DNA of 64,000 nt from Mesaphorura yosii. Its lineage: Eukaryota; Arthropoda; Collembola; Poduromorpha; Tullbergiidae. The position numbers were made by a program, and so were the translations under genes. Positions within the stretch are counted from its first letter, which is position 1. Each line of letters starts with the position of its first letter. The stretch covers positions 62,001 through 126,000 of the forward strand of contig WIXG01000198.1 in assembly GCA_009869945.1 (NCBI GenBank), in the 5' to 3' direction. Shown in pieces: positions 26,349 to 39,491 of this stretch. Under the pieces are notes generated by a model. It was given only the letters and a program-made list of their open reading frames with translations, ran no database searches and was not told the origin of the DNA.

Positions 26349-26996
26349 TTACTTGGCCTTGAGCAGATCTTCTCGGAGTTTCGTCAGCGTTTCCCCGAGC
26401 AAATTCTTTCCTCTCCACGTTTTCCTGTTCAATGCCTTTGGATTCGTCGCCCCCAAACCAATTCCGTAGATCCGATCAAAAGGGCTTGCCTCAACCAGCG
26501 TCGTCCCTTTCGTTTCCTCGAGTTGCTTCATTAGATCCCCATTTTGCGTGAACTTTAACTTATTTCCCTCGTAAATGATGCCAACATTGTGCTTTGCCCA
26601 AATCTTCTCGTCAAAATTTTGCACGTTTCTTCCTAGAGCCTTGCACGCCTTTGGATCTGCTGTTTCTGCAATCAATTTAGCACTTGCGTGGTCCCGGAAC
26701 AAGAGCGCTTTGTTGAACATCATCCACTGCTCACAATTGTGGAAGGTACGCGGCTCCCGGGGCACTTTGTCGGCTGTGTCAACGTTTTCGAAGGGCGAGA
26801 CTCCTTTGAACTCACAAGCATACCACTGCGAAAATGGGCTTGCAGCGTGGAAGAAAAACGTGAATTTCTCCGTCACAGTCACAGCTGGAGGTTTCGCTTT
26901 CGATGAAGACATAATGCTATAAGTTTTTGTCGATACGTTGGGATAAATCACGACCAGCGCAGATGCGTCTTCTCTGCCAGTTGTCAATCCACTCAT
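26349..26996 (-). CDS. Intronless NADAR-domain protein (YbiA-like N-glycosidase family)
   Basis: One uninterrupted exon encodes 215 residues, or 187 from an in-frame ATG at 26912 (MSSSKAKPP), which may be the true start. The NADAR fold is seen in order: FFFHAASPFSQWY, the signature NCEQWMMFNKALLF with its conserved glutamate, DPKACKALGRNVQNFDEKIW, the LVEASPFDRIYGIGL active-site strand, and the closing GKNLLGETLTKLRE. Family members include E. coli YbiA, which removes waste riboflavin intermediates, and enzymes reversing guanine ADP-ribosylation of nucleic acid; the name reflects links to NAD and ADP-ribose. Which substrate applies here cannot be told. Every other well-supported gene in the window has introns, so lack of introns is notable and fits either retroposition or transfer from a microbe. 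The ends are intact and no break is seen. It lies head to head with IQCK, 209 bp apart. Confidence 0.88.
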   Translation of the reverse strand: MSGLTTGREDASALVVIYPNVSTKTYSIMSSSKAKPPAVTVTEKFTFFFHAASPFSQWYACEFKGVSPFENVDTADKVPREPRTFHNCEQWMMFNKALLFRDHASAKLIAETADPKACKALGRNVQNFDEKIWAKHNVGIIYEGNKLKFTQNGDLMKQLEETKGTTLVEASPFDRIYGIGLGATNPKALNRKTWRGKNLLGETLTKLREDLLKAK

Positions 26997-27205
26997 TGAA
27001 ACCGACTGTTGCGATGCTTCAGCATAAATACAGATATTATTTAGAAAGGCTTGAAGCTATGCTCAAAGCTTCAGCAGGAATCGTGAATCATGCAAAACGT
27101 TTGTTATACTCCGATTGATGAATAAGGCCAAGAAGAGCAGAGCGTCATCGTGAATTAGTTCATCTACGCGTACAGAGCAGAAGGAAACAAAACGTTTGCA
27201 TCTCG
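26997..27205. promoter_or_regulatory. Compact intergenic region, likely bidirectional promoter
   Basis: Only 209 bp separate the outermost start codons of the minus-strand NADAR gene and plus-strand IQCK. Both promoters must lie here or within the first codons assigned. I see no TATA box on either strand, which fits a dispersed shared promoter. If the downstream ATGs (26912 and 27548) are the real starts, the shared region is wider. Confidence 0.45.
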
Positions 27206-29198
27206 TTGAGTTTGTCAGTGTATTGCAGTTTGCAAATTATGGCTGGTCTCCTTGCGCTGACAAGGAATTGCAATAATATTCAGCTCAGCCGCGTTTTCTC
27301 ATTGTACTCGAATACGCCTTCATGCTTTCATGCCTGCTGCTCTCAAATCGTTATAGGAACTTTAGTAAAGTGCTCTCACAAGTGCAAACGACAAGGGCAT
27401 TCGGACCAGCAATTATTTTCCAAAATCGATCACACAATTCGCACACCCGACACACAAACCCTTCGCCGACTCCTTTCTCGCTTTCTTTATGAAAGGTCAA
27501 AAACGACCACCAGCCACAATACAAAGTCCATTAGCATCAGACAGGCAATGAACGCCGCAACTGGAAAAGCGTTGTCTGGTGCTGTTGACCCATCGTCATT
27601 ACACGTACAGAGTACCACGGGACAACCTCTCATGACTTACCCGTCACTCCCATCGCATGAGCTACATGAAACCGATGGACCGCATTCCGCTTCCGGCTAT
27701 AGACGGGAGTTAATATTGTCCAGAAGCCGATATACCAAATATCCAATTCGGACCGGCGCAAGGCAGCCAACAATTAAAGTACGTGCAGATTCTCTTGTCA
27801 AAGATGACGATGAGTTTGCTGCTCAAGAATCGAGCCATAGTCATAAACGAAGGCTACGGGGAGGAAGCCATAATGCGCGAATTTCTGCCACATCGGCAAC
27901 CTCACCAGCTTCTTTAAGAGACTTTGGCGATGGGCCGGCAGGACTTCCATTTAATGAAAAATTGATATCTCGTGGATCGAAGTCTAGAGTTAATGTCTGG
28001 GATGCTATTTGCAAGGGTAAACTACACTGACATTCTGAGCTCCATCAGTTTAATCCCTACCTTAATACATTACGTATAATTTGTCACTTTCAGAAGTTCG
28101 CTCTGAAAAGGCCGAGTTGGATTTAATGATACAGCAATCCGAGGCGGCACCACACCATATTGTTAAGGGCAAATCCTTCCCATTTAAATACTACCCATTT
28201 CCACCATATCCAGAAACATGTAACTACTTTAGGTCCTCGTTTTGTAATTGGAATTGGAATTTGAACATGTACATATTCATCGTGAACATTTGGCAGGTGC
28301 CGCGCAGGATTACGTTGACTACTACATCCTTCCGTACCTGCTTCCAGCCATTCAGTCAATGTTAGACTTTGCCAGACGAAGTCGCGTTTTCCAAAGTGTG
28401 TACTCCTCATTTAATCCGCTGGATTACTTGACTGAATTCCTGTACAACAACAATCCAATGCATCATGAACGTTTGGAGTCGCCAACGCCCTTGTTCGAAA
28501 TTCCATTTGCAAAAGAGTGGGTAACAAAATATCCGAGGAAGCCATATCCACAATGGTGGAACATGGGTCCAGACACTGCCGCAACAATAATCCAACGCAA
28601 TGGTAATTTACAGCCTTAGTGGTACATATTTGGACTTGGCTGCTGATTTCATCCTGAATTTTGCCCTTCATGCATAGTTCGGGGCTTGCTGATCCGACAG
28701 CGTCATGACATTCGCAAAATGAGAGAGTCTTGGAAGGTGAGTAATTCGCATACAGCTCCTTTTTTATTTCACGTTATAATAAATCCTTTTCAGGTTCATG
28801 AAAGAGAAAAAGACAAAGAGGAAGAAATTCGACGTCTTTTGGAATCGCCCAAAGTTGATTCAAAGAAGTCGTTATTTTCTCCTTATTACCATGAGTTTCA
28901 GGGTGAAACTGATGATACTGAAGGCACTGAAGGCGAAGGGGACACCAGAATAACCCCACTGACCCCAGCCGAACCAATTGTGACACATTCAGACATATGT
29001 TTCCCCTGTCGTGAGTTCCGGCATTTTCTTCAAGGCCAAGAAGAGTTGCGAATTTCAAGCGAAGAAGCTCTAGCAAAACAACACAAAAGCAGCGACTACG
29101 GTAGCGCCCCGCCAGGCAGCAGTGATAATGACCATGCTAATTTCAAGAACCAACATTCGCATTCAGATCTACAGAGTAGTATTGTAGCTTCTGGATGA
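27206..29198 (+). CDS. IQCK: IQ motif-containing protein K homologue
   Basis: Five exons (27206-28016, 28094-28219, 28297-28602, 28678-28736, 28794-29198) encode 568 residues. The conserved part (about 285-470) has a D-Y-V-D-Y-Y-I-L-P-x-L-L-P segment, the FNPLDYLTEFLYNNNP block, an IPFAKEWVTKYPRKPYP block and one calmodulin-binding IQ motif IIQRNVRGLLIRQRHDI split by an intron. A charged helix follows (KVHEREKDKEEEIRRLL), then an acidic tail. These blocks match vertebrate IQCK in order as I remember it. That protein is shorter (about 290 residues); the Ser/Arg-rich N-terminal 270 residues here have no counterpart I recognise. In-frame ATGs at 27239 and 27548 are possible starts. IQCK is poorly studied; expression in ciliated and sperm cells suggests an axonemal role, which is inference. 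Confidence 0.75.
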
Positions 29199-29615
29199 AT
29201 TACTAATAGAATTAAAGTTAAAGGTGCGTCAAAGCGTCCCAACCCCAACTGAACAACGAATCAACGAATTTGCCAACATGTGACTAGCCATCTGTTAAAA
29301 GTGTGAGCAACTTATTCATACAAACTAAATAAGCGGCAGATGAAACCGCATGGAGTCAAATGCGGAGTTGAATTTTGCACAACTTATTTCGTGTCAGACT
29401 TTCGTATTGTTATTTCCGAATTGTAGAATATTGTTAGCGTAAGGTTCTTCACCAGCTAAAGTACGGCAAAGTATAATCGCGCAAATCCCAATCAGTAGTT
29501 AGCTAAGTTTGACCTAATTGAGTTTGAGTTGTGGCATTGGATATTGGCTACTGGTGGCCAGTGACAGCTTGTCTCAATTCATACATCATCCTACCACCGT
29601 GCTGAAATCCTCGAG
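29199..29615. other. IQCK 3' UTR and NSUN2 5' flank
   Basis: About 400 nt between two genes on the same strand. No canonical AATAAA was found for IQCK; the nearest relatives are AATAAG-like strings near 29328. No TATA box is evident for NSUN2. Confidence 0.5.
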
Positions 29616-32720
<3,105 letters not shown>

Positions 32721-32816
32721 TGCCATATTTATTTGTGACTTTTTAAATTACTTTAAATTGATTACAAATTGGTTGATTTGTATTAACAATCTTTTTGAAG
32801 TGGAAAGAATTGAATA

Positions 32817-32822
32817 ATTAAA
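32817..32822 (+). terminator. Candidate polyadenylation signal of NSUN2
   Basis: ATTAAA, the commonest variant hexamer, about 100 nt after the NSUN2 stop codon. Confidence 0.5.
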
Positions 32823-32937
32823 CACAGGATTTATGTACATGGCAATTTGCACGGTCGTACTTTCTTCCTTAAGGACTGAGGACTTGTCAAAGATTTCACC
32901 CTTTCGAAATTAATGGAAGCACCATGTGCAAGCTGAG

Positions 32938-32943
32938 TTTATT
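32938..32943 (-). terminator. Polyadenylation signal of CEP104
   Basis: TTTATT on the plus strand gives AATAAA on the minus strand 80 nt after the CEP104 stop. The NSUN2 signal lies about 115 nt away, so the two tail-to-tail transcripts end almost back to back. Confidence 0.6.
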
Positions 32944-33022
32944 ATAGGCCCGGAAATTCATCTTGGGAATTGGTAACAAAAACTGATGAAAAGATTTGTT
33001 AATTTTTCCTGTTGCTGTCATT

Positions 33023-36000
33023 TTAGTTGTTGAGATTCGGAATGTAAATGCTGGAAGTTAGCGCGTTGGCTGATCTCGAATCTCTCATGCCAGAAGGCAG
33101 TCCGCCGGAAGCATAGTTGGGATCGCCATGTCGTCTCTAAGTGAAGAAACAGCAACGTGAGCGAACAGAGACCTATCAAGGACGATTAAATGAACGGCAG
33201 GACTTACTTCTCTGTCGATTTTGTCAAACTGCTGGAAGAGATGCCGATATTGAATATTCTTCGGTGAGACATCCTCCTCGAGCGGCAGGTTCTGCCGAAT
33301 CAGACGCGCATGCTTGTGATAAAGTGTTGTCAGGAGCCTTTCTGCTACTCGCCTCACGCTTTCAGATGGTTGATTGAATGCGGAAACGCTGAATTCGACA
33401 AAATCTCGGGGAGTCATCCCGCTGAAAACGGAAGTGAGCTTTTAGCATATAGTTTCGTTATCTAGTTTCCGTATTTGAAAAAGAACGCCGACGCTAGTTT
33501 ACCTGCCCTTCTCATTTGAAATACCATAAGTAGCGAGTAAGTCCTCTACCATTTCTGCTTTGCTTTGTGCAAGCCTCGGATGGGCAGGAGTATCAAAGGG
33601 TTTGGTGAGATTCACCGGTATGACGTGAAGGGCTCTGTGAAATTTGAAGTTGTAATGGCACATTAACATTCCTTCTCGGATAACGAATTTCGAATAGTTT
33701 GCCCTCCTTACTGAATATGGTGACAACTTTGGAGCTTCAGAATGCACTCGGTTGCAACCTTATTCTTTCCAAGTGTCGAGTCTCCGGTTTTTGATACAAG
33801 TTCCGGCAGCATTCTTTCCAGACCTTGGTTGAGTTCGGAAGCAGGTAACCTGGAGTGCGTTAAATTAAACCAAAACTCATCATAATGAATCTTGGACAAT
33901 GACATGCGCATCGTGAAGGCTTTTTACTTGTGTTTTCTTGAGAAGTCATCCAGCAGATACTGAATTGTTTGTACCGTACTGTGGAACACGCTGAAGACGA
34001 TGTCCTTTATGGTTCTTTGTAGCAGAATGTTCGCAGCTCGGAAGATTTTCGAAGGTGGGTCTAAGTTTAATAATTAAAATTCGAAGTAAGTCGAATAAGA
34101 CATGTTAGAAAGGTGGCCGTCGCTTACTATTTTTGTCTCCTCGCTTATAATCCGAGAGCGCTTTTTGCAAGTCTCTGAGTCCATCCTCTTTAACAGCAAA
34201 GTTCTTCGAAAACATTTTCTCAACCTGAAATTTTGAAATTAGCAGTCTAGTTTTTGATTTGATTCCGTTGCGTTCACCTCGACTGCTGTCACTAGTCATT
34301 CTCATTATTTACCAAATGTTCACCAAATACTGCAATTGGAAGAGCTGCGTATCTCTTCGCTCTTTCTGACATGTTTGAGGGCCTTGGGCAGTGAACGGCA
34401 GAAACTGCTCTTTCCTGACGCAATTCTCGTTCAACTCGCTGTAGTGGCCTTCCTTTCCTGGCGGCTAAAGGTGACGGCCTGAGCATAATTGTTTCAACGA
34501 TCAGTTTCAGACATGCACCCAAATCTGGTATGCCTGCATAAAATACAAACCTCATGTAAAGTGTGGACGTGGCGACTTTTGGCTCAGCTTCGGGCGTGCT
34601 AAAGTAGCCAGACTCTTTCTTGTCATTATCAGGAGTTGACATGATGCTGGTAGAAAATCTCTCGCTTGCTGTGCTTTCTGGTGTCGAAACGGTCGACATT
34701 GTTCTAGGCCCTTGAAGTCCGAACTCTGTCATACTCCGAGACATTAAATCAACCGCGGCGACCTTCCCCGGCTCGTCATTTTCTGCCAGTCGCTGTAATC
34801 GCATTCGCACAAATTTAAATTAATGGCAGAGCATTGTGGGTTGGGTACATTTGCTTCCTTTTGTTACCCCATTTGGTTCAAGCAACTGATTGATACGAAA
34901 AGACTTGTAGATTTGCTCTCTGTAGCTGTCAGCCTGTATTTTCTTCTCTTTCGCCTTCTGAGAGTCTTCCCTCGCAGAAGCAATCTTTTTCTCTAGTTGA
35001 TACTTAACAAGCACTTCTCCAGATTTCCTCAAGTGCTCCATTGTGGACTTGAGTTTACTCGCAAAATCAAACCTCTCATCTGAAATGTATCAGAAAGCAA
35101 GAATAATCGTTCCTGCATCCCACCGGAGTTTGTGTAATCGAATCAGAAGGTTGTGTGAGAAAAGAGAAAGAGGCGACTTCATCTTCCTGGACAGAAATCA
35201 TTTATCCCTGGCCATTCTCCTGAATTATTTATTACAGTGGGAAATGGAAACTGCGGTAAACAAATTACAAGACAAACCTAAAATTGCTTCTTGTTTCTTC
35301 TGATCCAGCTTACGGACGAGATCCTGAATATCATTATCCACGTACATTGTGAATGCCAAATCGTCATATGGCGAGAACAAATGCTTATCTCGATCACTCT
35401 GGGTGGTTTCTTGAAAAATTATACGATTTCCTATTCCCAACGATAATGGACCGCAATCAACATCATCGTCCAGCTTCTCACCCAGCAAATTCACAGCGAC
35501 CAATGAAACCTGTCAAGAGCGGATCATCTCAGCACGCACAGATGCTCATAAAAAACAATCGCAATAAGCAAAGGATGGAGAAAAGAGCATACCTGATTAT
35601 ACCTATTGTATTTGTTCATAAAATTTTGGTACACCAGTATTTTCACAAATTTTCCGCTGCATTGCAAGCTGATTGACTTCAGTTCCCGAACTTTGAATCC
35701 AGTAGCAAGATTTGTGGAAAGTACAACATTTCCAAGCAAGACGAACTGTAATTTCTCGCGGTCAATGGCTGTGTTGGCGGTTGGTGTAGAATTTTCATCA
35801 ATCATTTCACCGATGTAAAGCTCAATTTTTTCAGCTGCATAATAAAATATTAACGGACACATGAATTTATTAATGGCCGAATAGCCATGGTCAGCGGATG
35901 TTTGTTAAATGAACTCACGTATGAGGTACTGATGTGTAAGAAGCTGAACGTGCCCCAGACGCGCCCTTGATTCAAGTTGCACAATTAACTCGTGTGGTGT

Positions 36001-36224
36001 CGGTGATTGCGAAGTTGTCTTCGCACTTCTCCATCCGTCGACGGTTGGGCCTTGTTTCTCCAACTCTGTTCCAGCGTAGCCGATATCTTCGCCTGAGAAG
36101 CGAAAAATGGACCAATTAACTTGTACCCTTATTGATTGAGACACCAATTTGCAAGCTTTTAACAAGATTATAGTCAGAACTTACTCGAGACATGAATCAC
36201 ACGAAACTTCAGTTTCTCCAGCAT
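33023..36224 (-). CDS. CEP104: Centrosomal/ciliary tip protein CEP104, lacking the C-terminal zinc fingers
   Basis: Thirteen exons (36185-36224, 35919-36092, 35593-35834, 35278-35509, 34868-35079, 34551-34792, 34313-34478, 34128-34224, 33928-34060, 33712-33849, 33503-33634, 33208-33421, 33023-33136) encode 711 residues; human CEP104 has 925. The N-terminal jelly-roll domain (1 to about 150) shows PTVDGWRSAK, VQLLTHQYLIPEKIELYIGE, RELKSISL and HVNKYN-like NKYNRYNQVSLVAVNLLG. A charged coiled coil follows (about 205-290). The TOG domain (about 420-670) contains GEHLVEKMFSKNFAVKEDGL, IKDIVFSVF, KTGDSTLGKNKVA and FDKID. Then only 37 residues remain, ending SIYIPNLNN. The protein caps and regulates ciliary-tip microtubules and binds tubulin through TOG. 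The vertebrate NEK1-binding zinc-finger array and SKIP-type EB1 motif are absent, and no room exists for them before NSUN2. Start ATG at 36224 matches the vertebrate N-terminal strand. Confidence 0.93.
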
Positions 36225-38202
36225 ATTCTTACTGCTTCCAATTCCGACTCACTTTGAACTCAATTGTGATTCCAGTTTTGCAGTCACGTCGAGTGAGAAA
36301 GGCATTTGAAGTCAGAGTGTTCACTGCGCAAGCATTTCCAGCCTGCTTGTTGGCAATTTGTAATCCCGTCGGTAATATTTATGTCTAAGATTATTGGAAG
36401 ATTGTTTCGTTACTTAACCAATTTGGCTTGTGTAGAATCCTGCTGAAATATTTAACAGTTGCGTTCTTCTGCTATGTAAATGTTGATTCACAATTCACAG
36501 CACGGCTCCCAGCTCATTTATTATCGGCTACTCACGAGATCAGAAATTTAAGCATCATTTAAATAATGCAGCACGTAATTATTCACAATCAGTGAGCTGG
36601 TGGCCAAGCAAAGGTGAACCAGGCCCGTCGCCCGTTATGCAAGCTGGAGATTCTCGTGTGTGAGAAAAGAAAAGTTGGAGTAAATGTAGAGTCCACATTT
36701 CTCCACGCCGAATGCGACAGAGATGGATCAATACCCTTCTTGCATGTGATGTGATGCTGTGTGAAAGCGAAGAAAGTAAATGAAAGGCGAACAGCCACGG
36801 TACGTGCCTTGTGTTTACACTGTATCAATAATGCACTCAAACTCACGCAGTAGTTGCTGATGTTGACGATGACTCATGTCACGAAGTAGTAATCAACTTT
36901 AAACCTAGATGCACTCACATTCTCTTCTTCAGATTATAATGTTACGCAATCCAATCCAACGATAGAAAGTTCTACGAGCTTGGGACAAGCTGGTAGCACA
37001 ACAATGAGAAATGTATGAATGAATGAGAAAGCGTGAGATCAGTGAGAAGGGTTCAAAGACCTGTTAATGTGGGTCTGAGATTAATCTTTGGTGTTAATTT
37101 TAGTCTGAAAACTTCGGGCAAAGACCAGTGAATGTTGTACGTACATATTGTCACCTCCACATTTATTAATAATTAAATTTGTAGTTGCCATTTATACTCC
37201 TGACCCAGTTTCCGAAAAGTTTAGGTCGTTTACTCACATGACTAATCGCACGGCACATTATTATTTAAATCTTAATCAGTATTTGTGCGTTTCATGACGC
37301 TCAGCATGTATTTTAATACATACGCAATCGAAGTTAGTTCATCTCGTTGACTCATATTTGCATTTTTCGTACTAAACTCTTTTAAAATCGTGACAGGTAA
37401 ATTATAAATTTAGCGATGAAAATTCACCCTTGTCTAATCACCCTTTAAATATAAGTGCAAAAGGTTAACGGCCTTTGATTTATTAAGCGACCTGACCGTC
37501 CCAAGTGGAACTGGAATCAGGAGGCGAGAAGTTATTTCGCAAGAATCCACAATTCATGAAGTGGGAGGAATTTTAACAAGTTATTTTTTGATTAAACTAT
37601 GACTGGTTACAAGAAACGCTTGCAAGCATTCATGAAGCAGAGGACTATTCTTGGTAAGAGCCCTACAAGACCTGACCATTTTGGTTTATGATGGCAGTTC
37701 TGATCTCGCCTCCTCACGTCCTACCCATGTCATGTTATTTACACGTGCTCACCTGCCGCTCTGCGCATTTTGTTGACACTGTTAGCTTTAACACTCGGTG
37801 GTCACACAAGACCGCGAGTATGTCTAACAACCAAACCCATGTCATGATCGTGACTCATAGGACGAATAAAACCTGACATTTCTCGCGCTTTGAGATTAAG
37901 TAAAATTGATTGATGAGCGCCCGCGCCTGCAGCTCACTCGGTCTTTCAAGTTACTGTCGGGATCAGCACAATAGACACTTGAAGGATTCATTTCAATTAA
38001 CCTCAATTACTTTGACTTCGTCGTTCCTCCCGCACGATTCGATTTAATAACAAAACATTCGCCATTCGATTCAATTTAATTTCGGGATACAACTCGAGTT
38101 TCAGAGTTTGTTGGTTCCACAATAAACTACGAAGCGGCAATGTGCGTCGATGCTTGCATTCGCATTTGTCCGAACTTCGTGAGCGAGGAAGGCGTGATAA
38201 CC
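36225..38202. other. CEP104 5' flank; no gene seen
   Basis: The first few hundred bases should hold the CEP104 promoter. Beyond that no coding exon is supportable. An 18-codon frame at 37599-37653 with a GTAAGA donor (MTGYKKRLQ start) was considered; its only in-frame partner would need a 44-nt intron, below the 62-nt minimum seen here. Confidence 0.5.
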
Positions 38203-38221
38203 AAAGAAAAGAAAAGAAAAA
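38203..38221. repeat. Purine microsatellite (AAAAG)n
   Basis: About three and a half copies of an AAAAG unit, all purine on the plus strand. Short and probably neutral. Confidence 0.6.
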
Positions 38222-39388
38222 CCTGTGATTAAAATTATTGATGGGCCTTGAAAAAGCTGCGCTCGCTTCATTCTTTCGAAGCTTGAAAGCGTCATTGAGC
38301 GCTTGAGTTTCTCCATTGGCAATCAATCAAAACCACACAAATTATAAAGAACGTGCAAGACAGGACCGACACCGGTTCATGCAAAACCTTCCACAGTAGA
38401 TTTCCGTCCCGTTGTGCATTTTCAAAGTAAATATATAATTTACCTTTACGGTTACCAAAACTGTCATTTGTCAATCGGGCCGTGCCATAGCGTAACTCGG
38501 TGGAAATAGAAATAGGAAGAGGCACTCTGCAATTTGCGCATTTTAATGGCAAACTGATGGGCGACGGATGTTGGCTGTAGGCTTGTTACGCCTTCACACA
38601 TGCCATCGTGGAAATGCGGAATCGAAATGCTCTCGTGTTGGAAGAAATATTGAAACTGAAAAGGAACAGAATTAAGTTAAGGCTACTGATGTTTCTGGAT
38701 TGTGCGATTGGCCTTAGTTCAATAAAATATTAAATTGAAAGGTTTTAAGCTCAAAGCAACATACTGCTCAATAGTGTCAGTTCATCCCATAAAAGATGCT
38801 CCGAAGAATTCAAAGGAAATGACGAAAAATGATTTTTCTTTGCTTGAATAAATAATAACCGCACTTGAAAGGGTTGTGCGGGGAAACTAGACTGTAGTGA
38901 AGATGGATATGGTACATAAAAGGCGAGAATATGCACTCGTCAAAGAAATATTCGAGATTTTTCGTGCCTGTGTAAATAATACGAGGGAGGAATTCAATCT
39001 CTCTAATTTGTATTTTCTTCCCTATAAAAACGAGTCAGGTAAGCACAACGCGTAAGCGTAAGGCTGCCACTCATTCTTAAGGCAAGCAGAAGTGTTGTGT
39101 TCTTTTATTACTTCCATTCCAAATTTCGGTTTCGAGCATGCCAGTCAGACTTTGCATAAGTTGCACGACTATGAAGTATGTGGAAGAAGGGGCAAAATAC
39201 AAATTGTTGCGTGAAAAGTTTCCTTTGCGCCGCGTCGCGAGGAATTTTGTCATGTTGCAATCCAATAGGTGTGGGGAAGATGGTAGCAAGCCAACACTCG
39301 CTGTCACCTTTAATATAGAATCTAAAAGTGCTGACGGTAATACGAAACTTGGACGGACTTAGGCCCTCGGGACGAGATGGTCTTCTAC
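38222..39388. other. No gene seen
   Basis: Non-coding by inspection. Short open frames on both strands have no family resemblance and no consistent splice partners. Confidence 0.5.
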
Positions 39389-39424
39389 AGAAGCAATGAA
39401 GCAGAAGCAATGAAGCAGAAGCAA
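39389..39424. repeat. 14-bp tandem repeat
   Basis: Two full exact copies of AGAAGCAATGAAGC plus a partial third (AGAAGCAA). Related GAAGCA words continue for some 30 nt (ATGAAGAATTC, TCAGAAGC). A short minisatellite; no function inferred. Confidence 0.8.
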
Positions 39425-39472
39425 CTTAATGAAGAATTCGTATCAGAAGCATTCAAACAGCAGACGCAGACT

Positions 39473-39491
39473 TTGTCTTGTCTTGTCTTGC
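39473..39491. repeat. (TTGTC)n microsatellite
   Basis: Nearly four copies of TTGTC run together, then TTGCC. Similar CTTGTCTTG words recur through the right arm (for example near 56122). Confidence 0.7.

Noticed and set aside
37599-37876. Two-exon plus-strand ORF of 77 codons with a GTAAGA donor
   Set aside because: The required intron is 44 nt, shorter than any secure intron here (minimum 62), and the product resembles nothing known.
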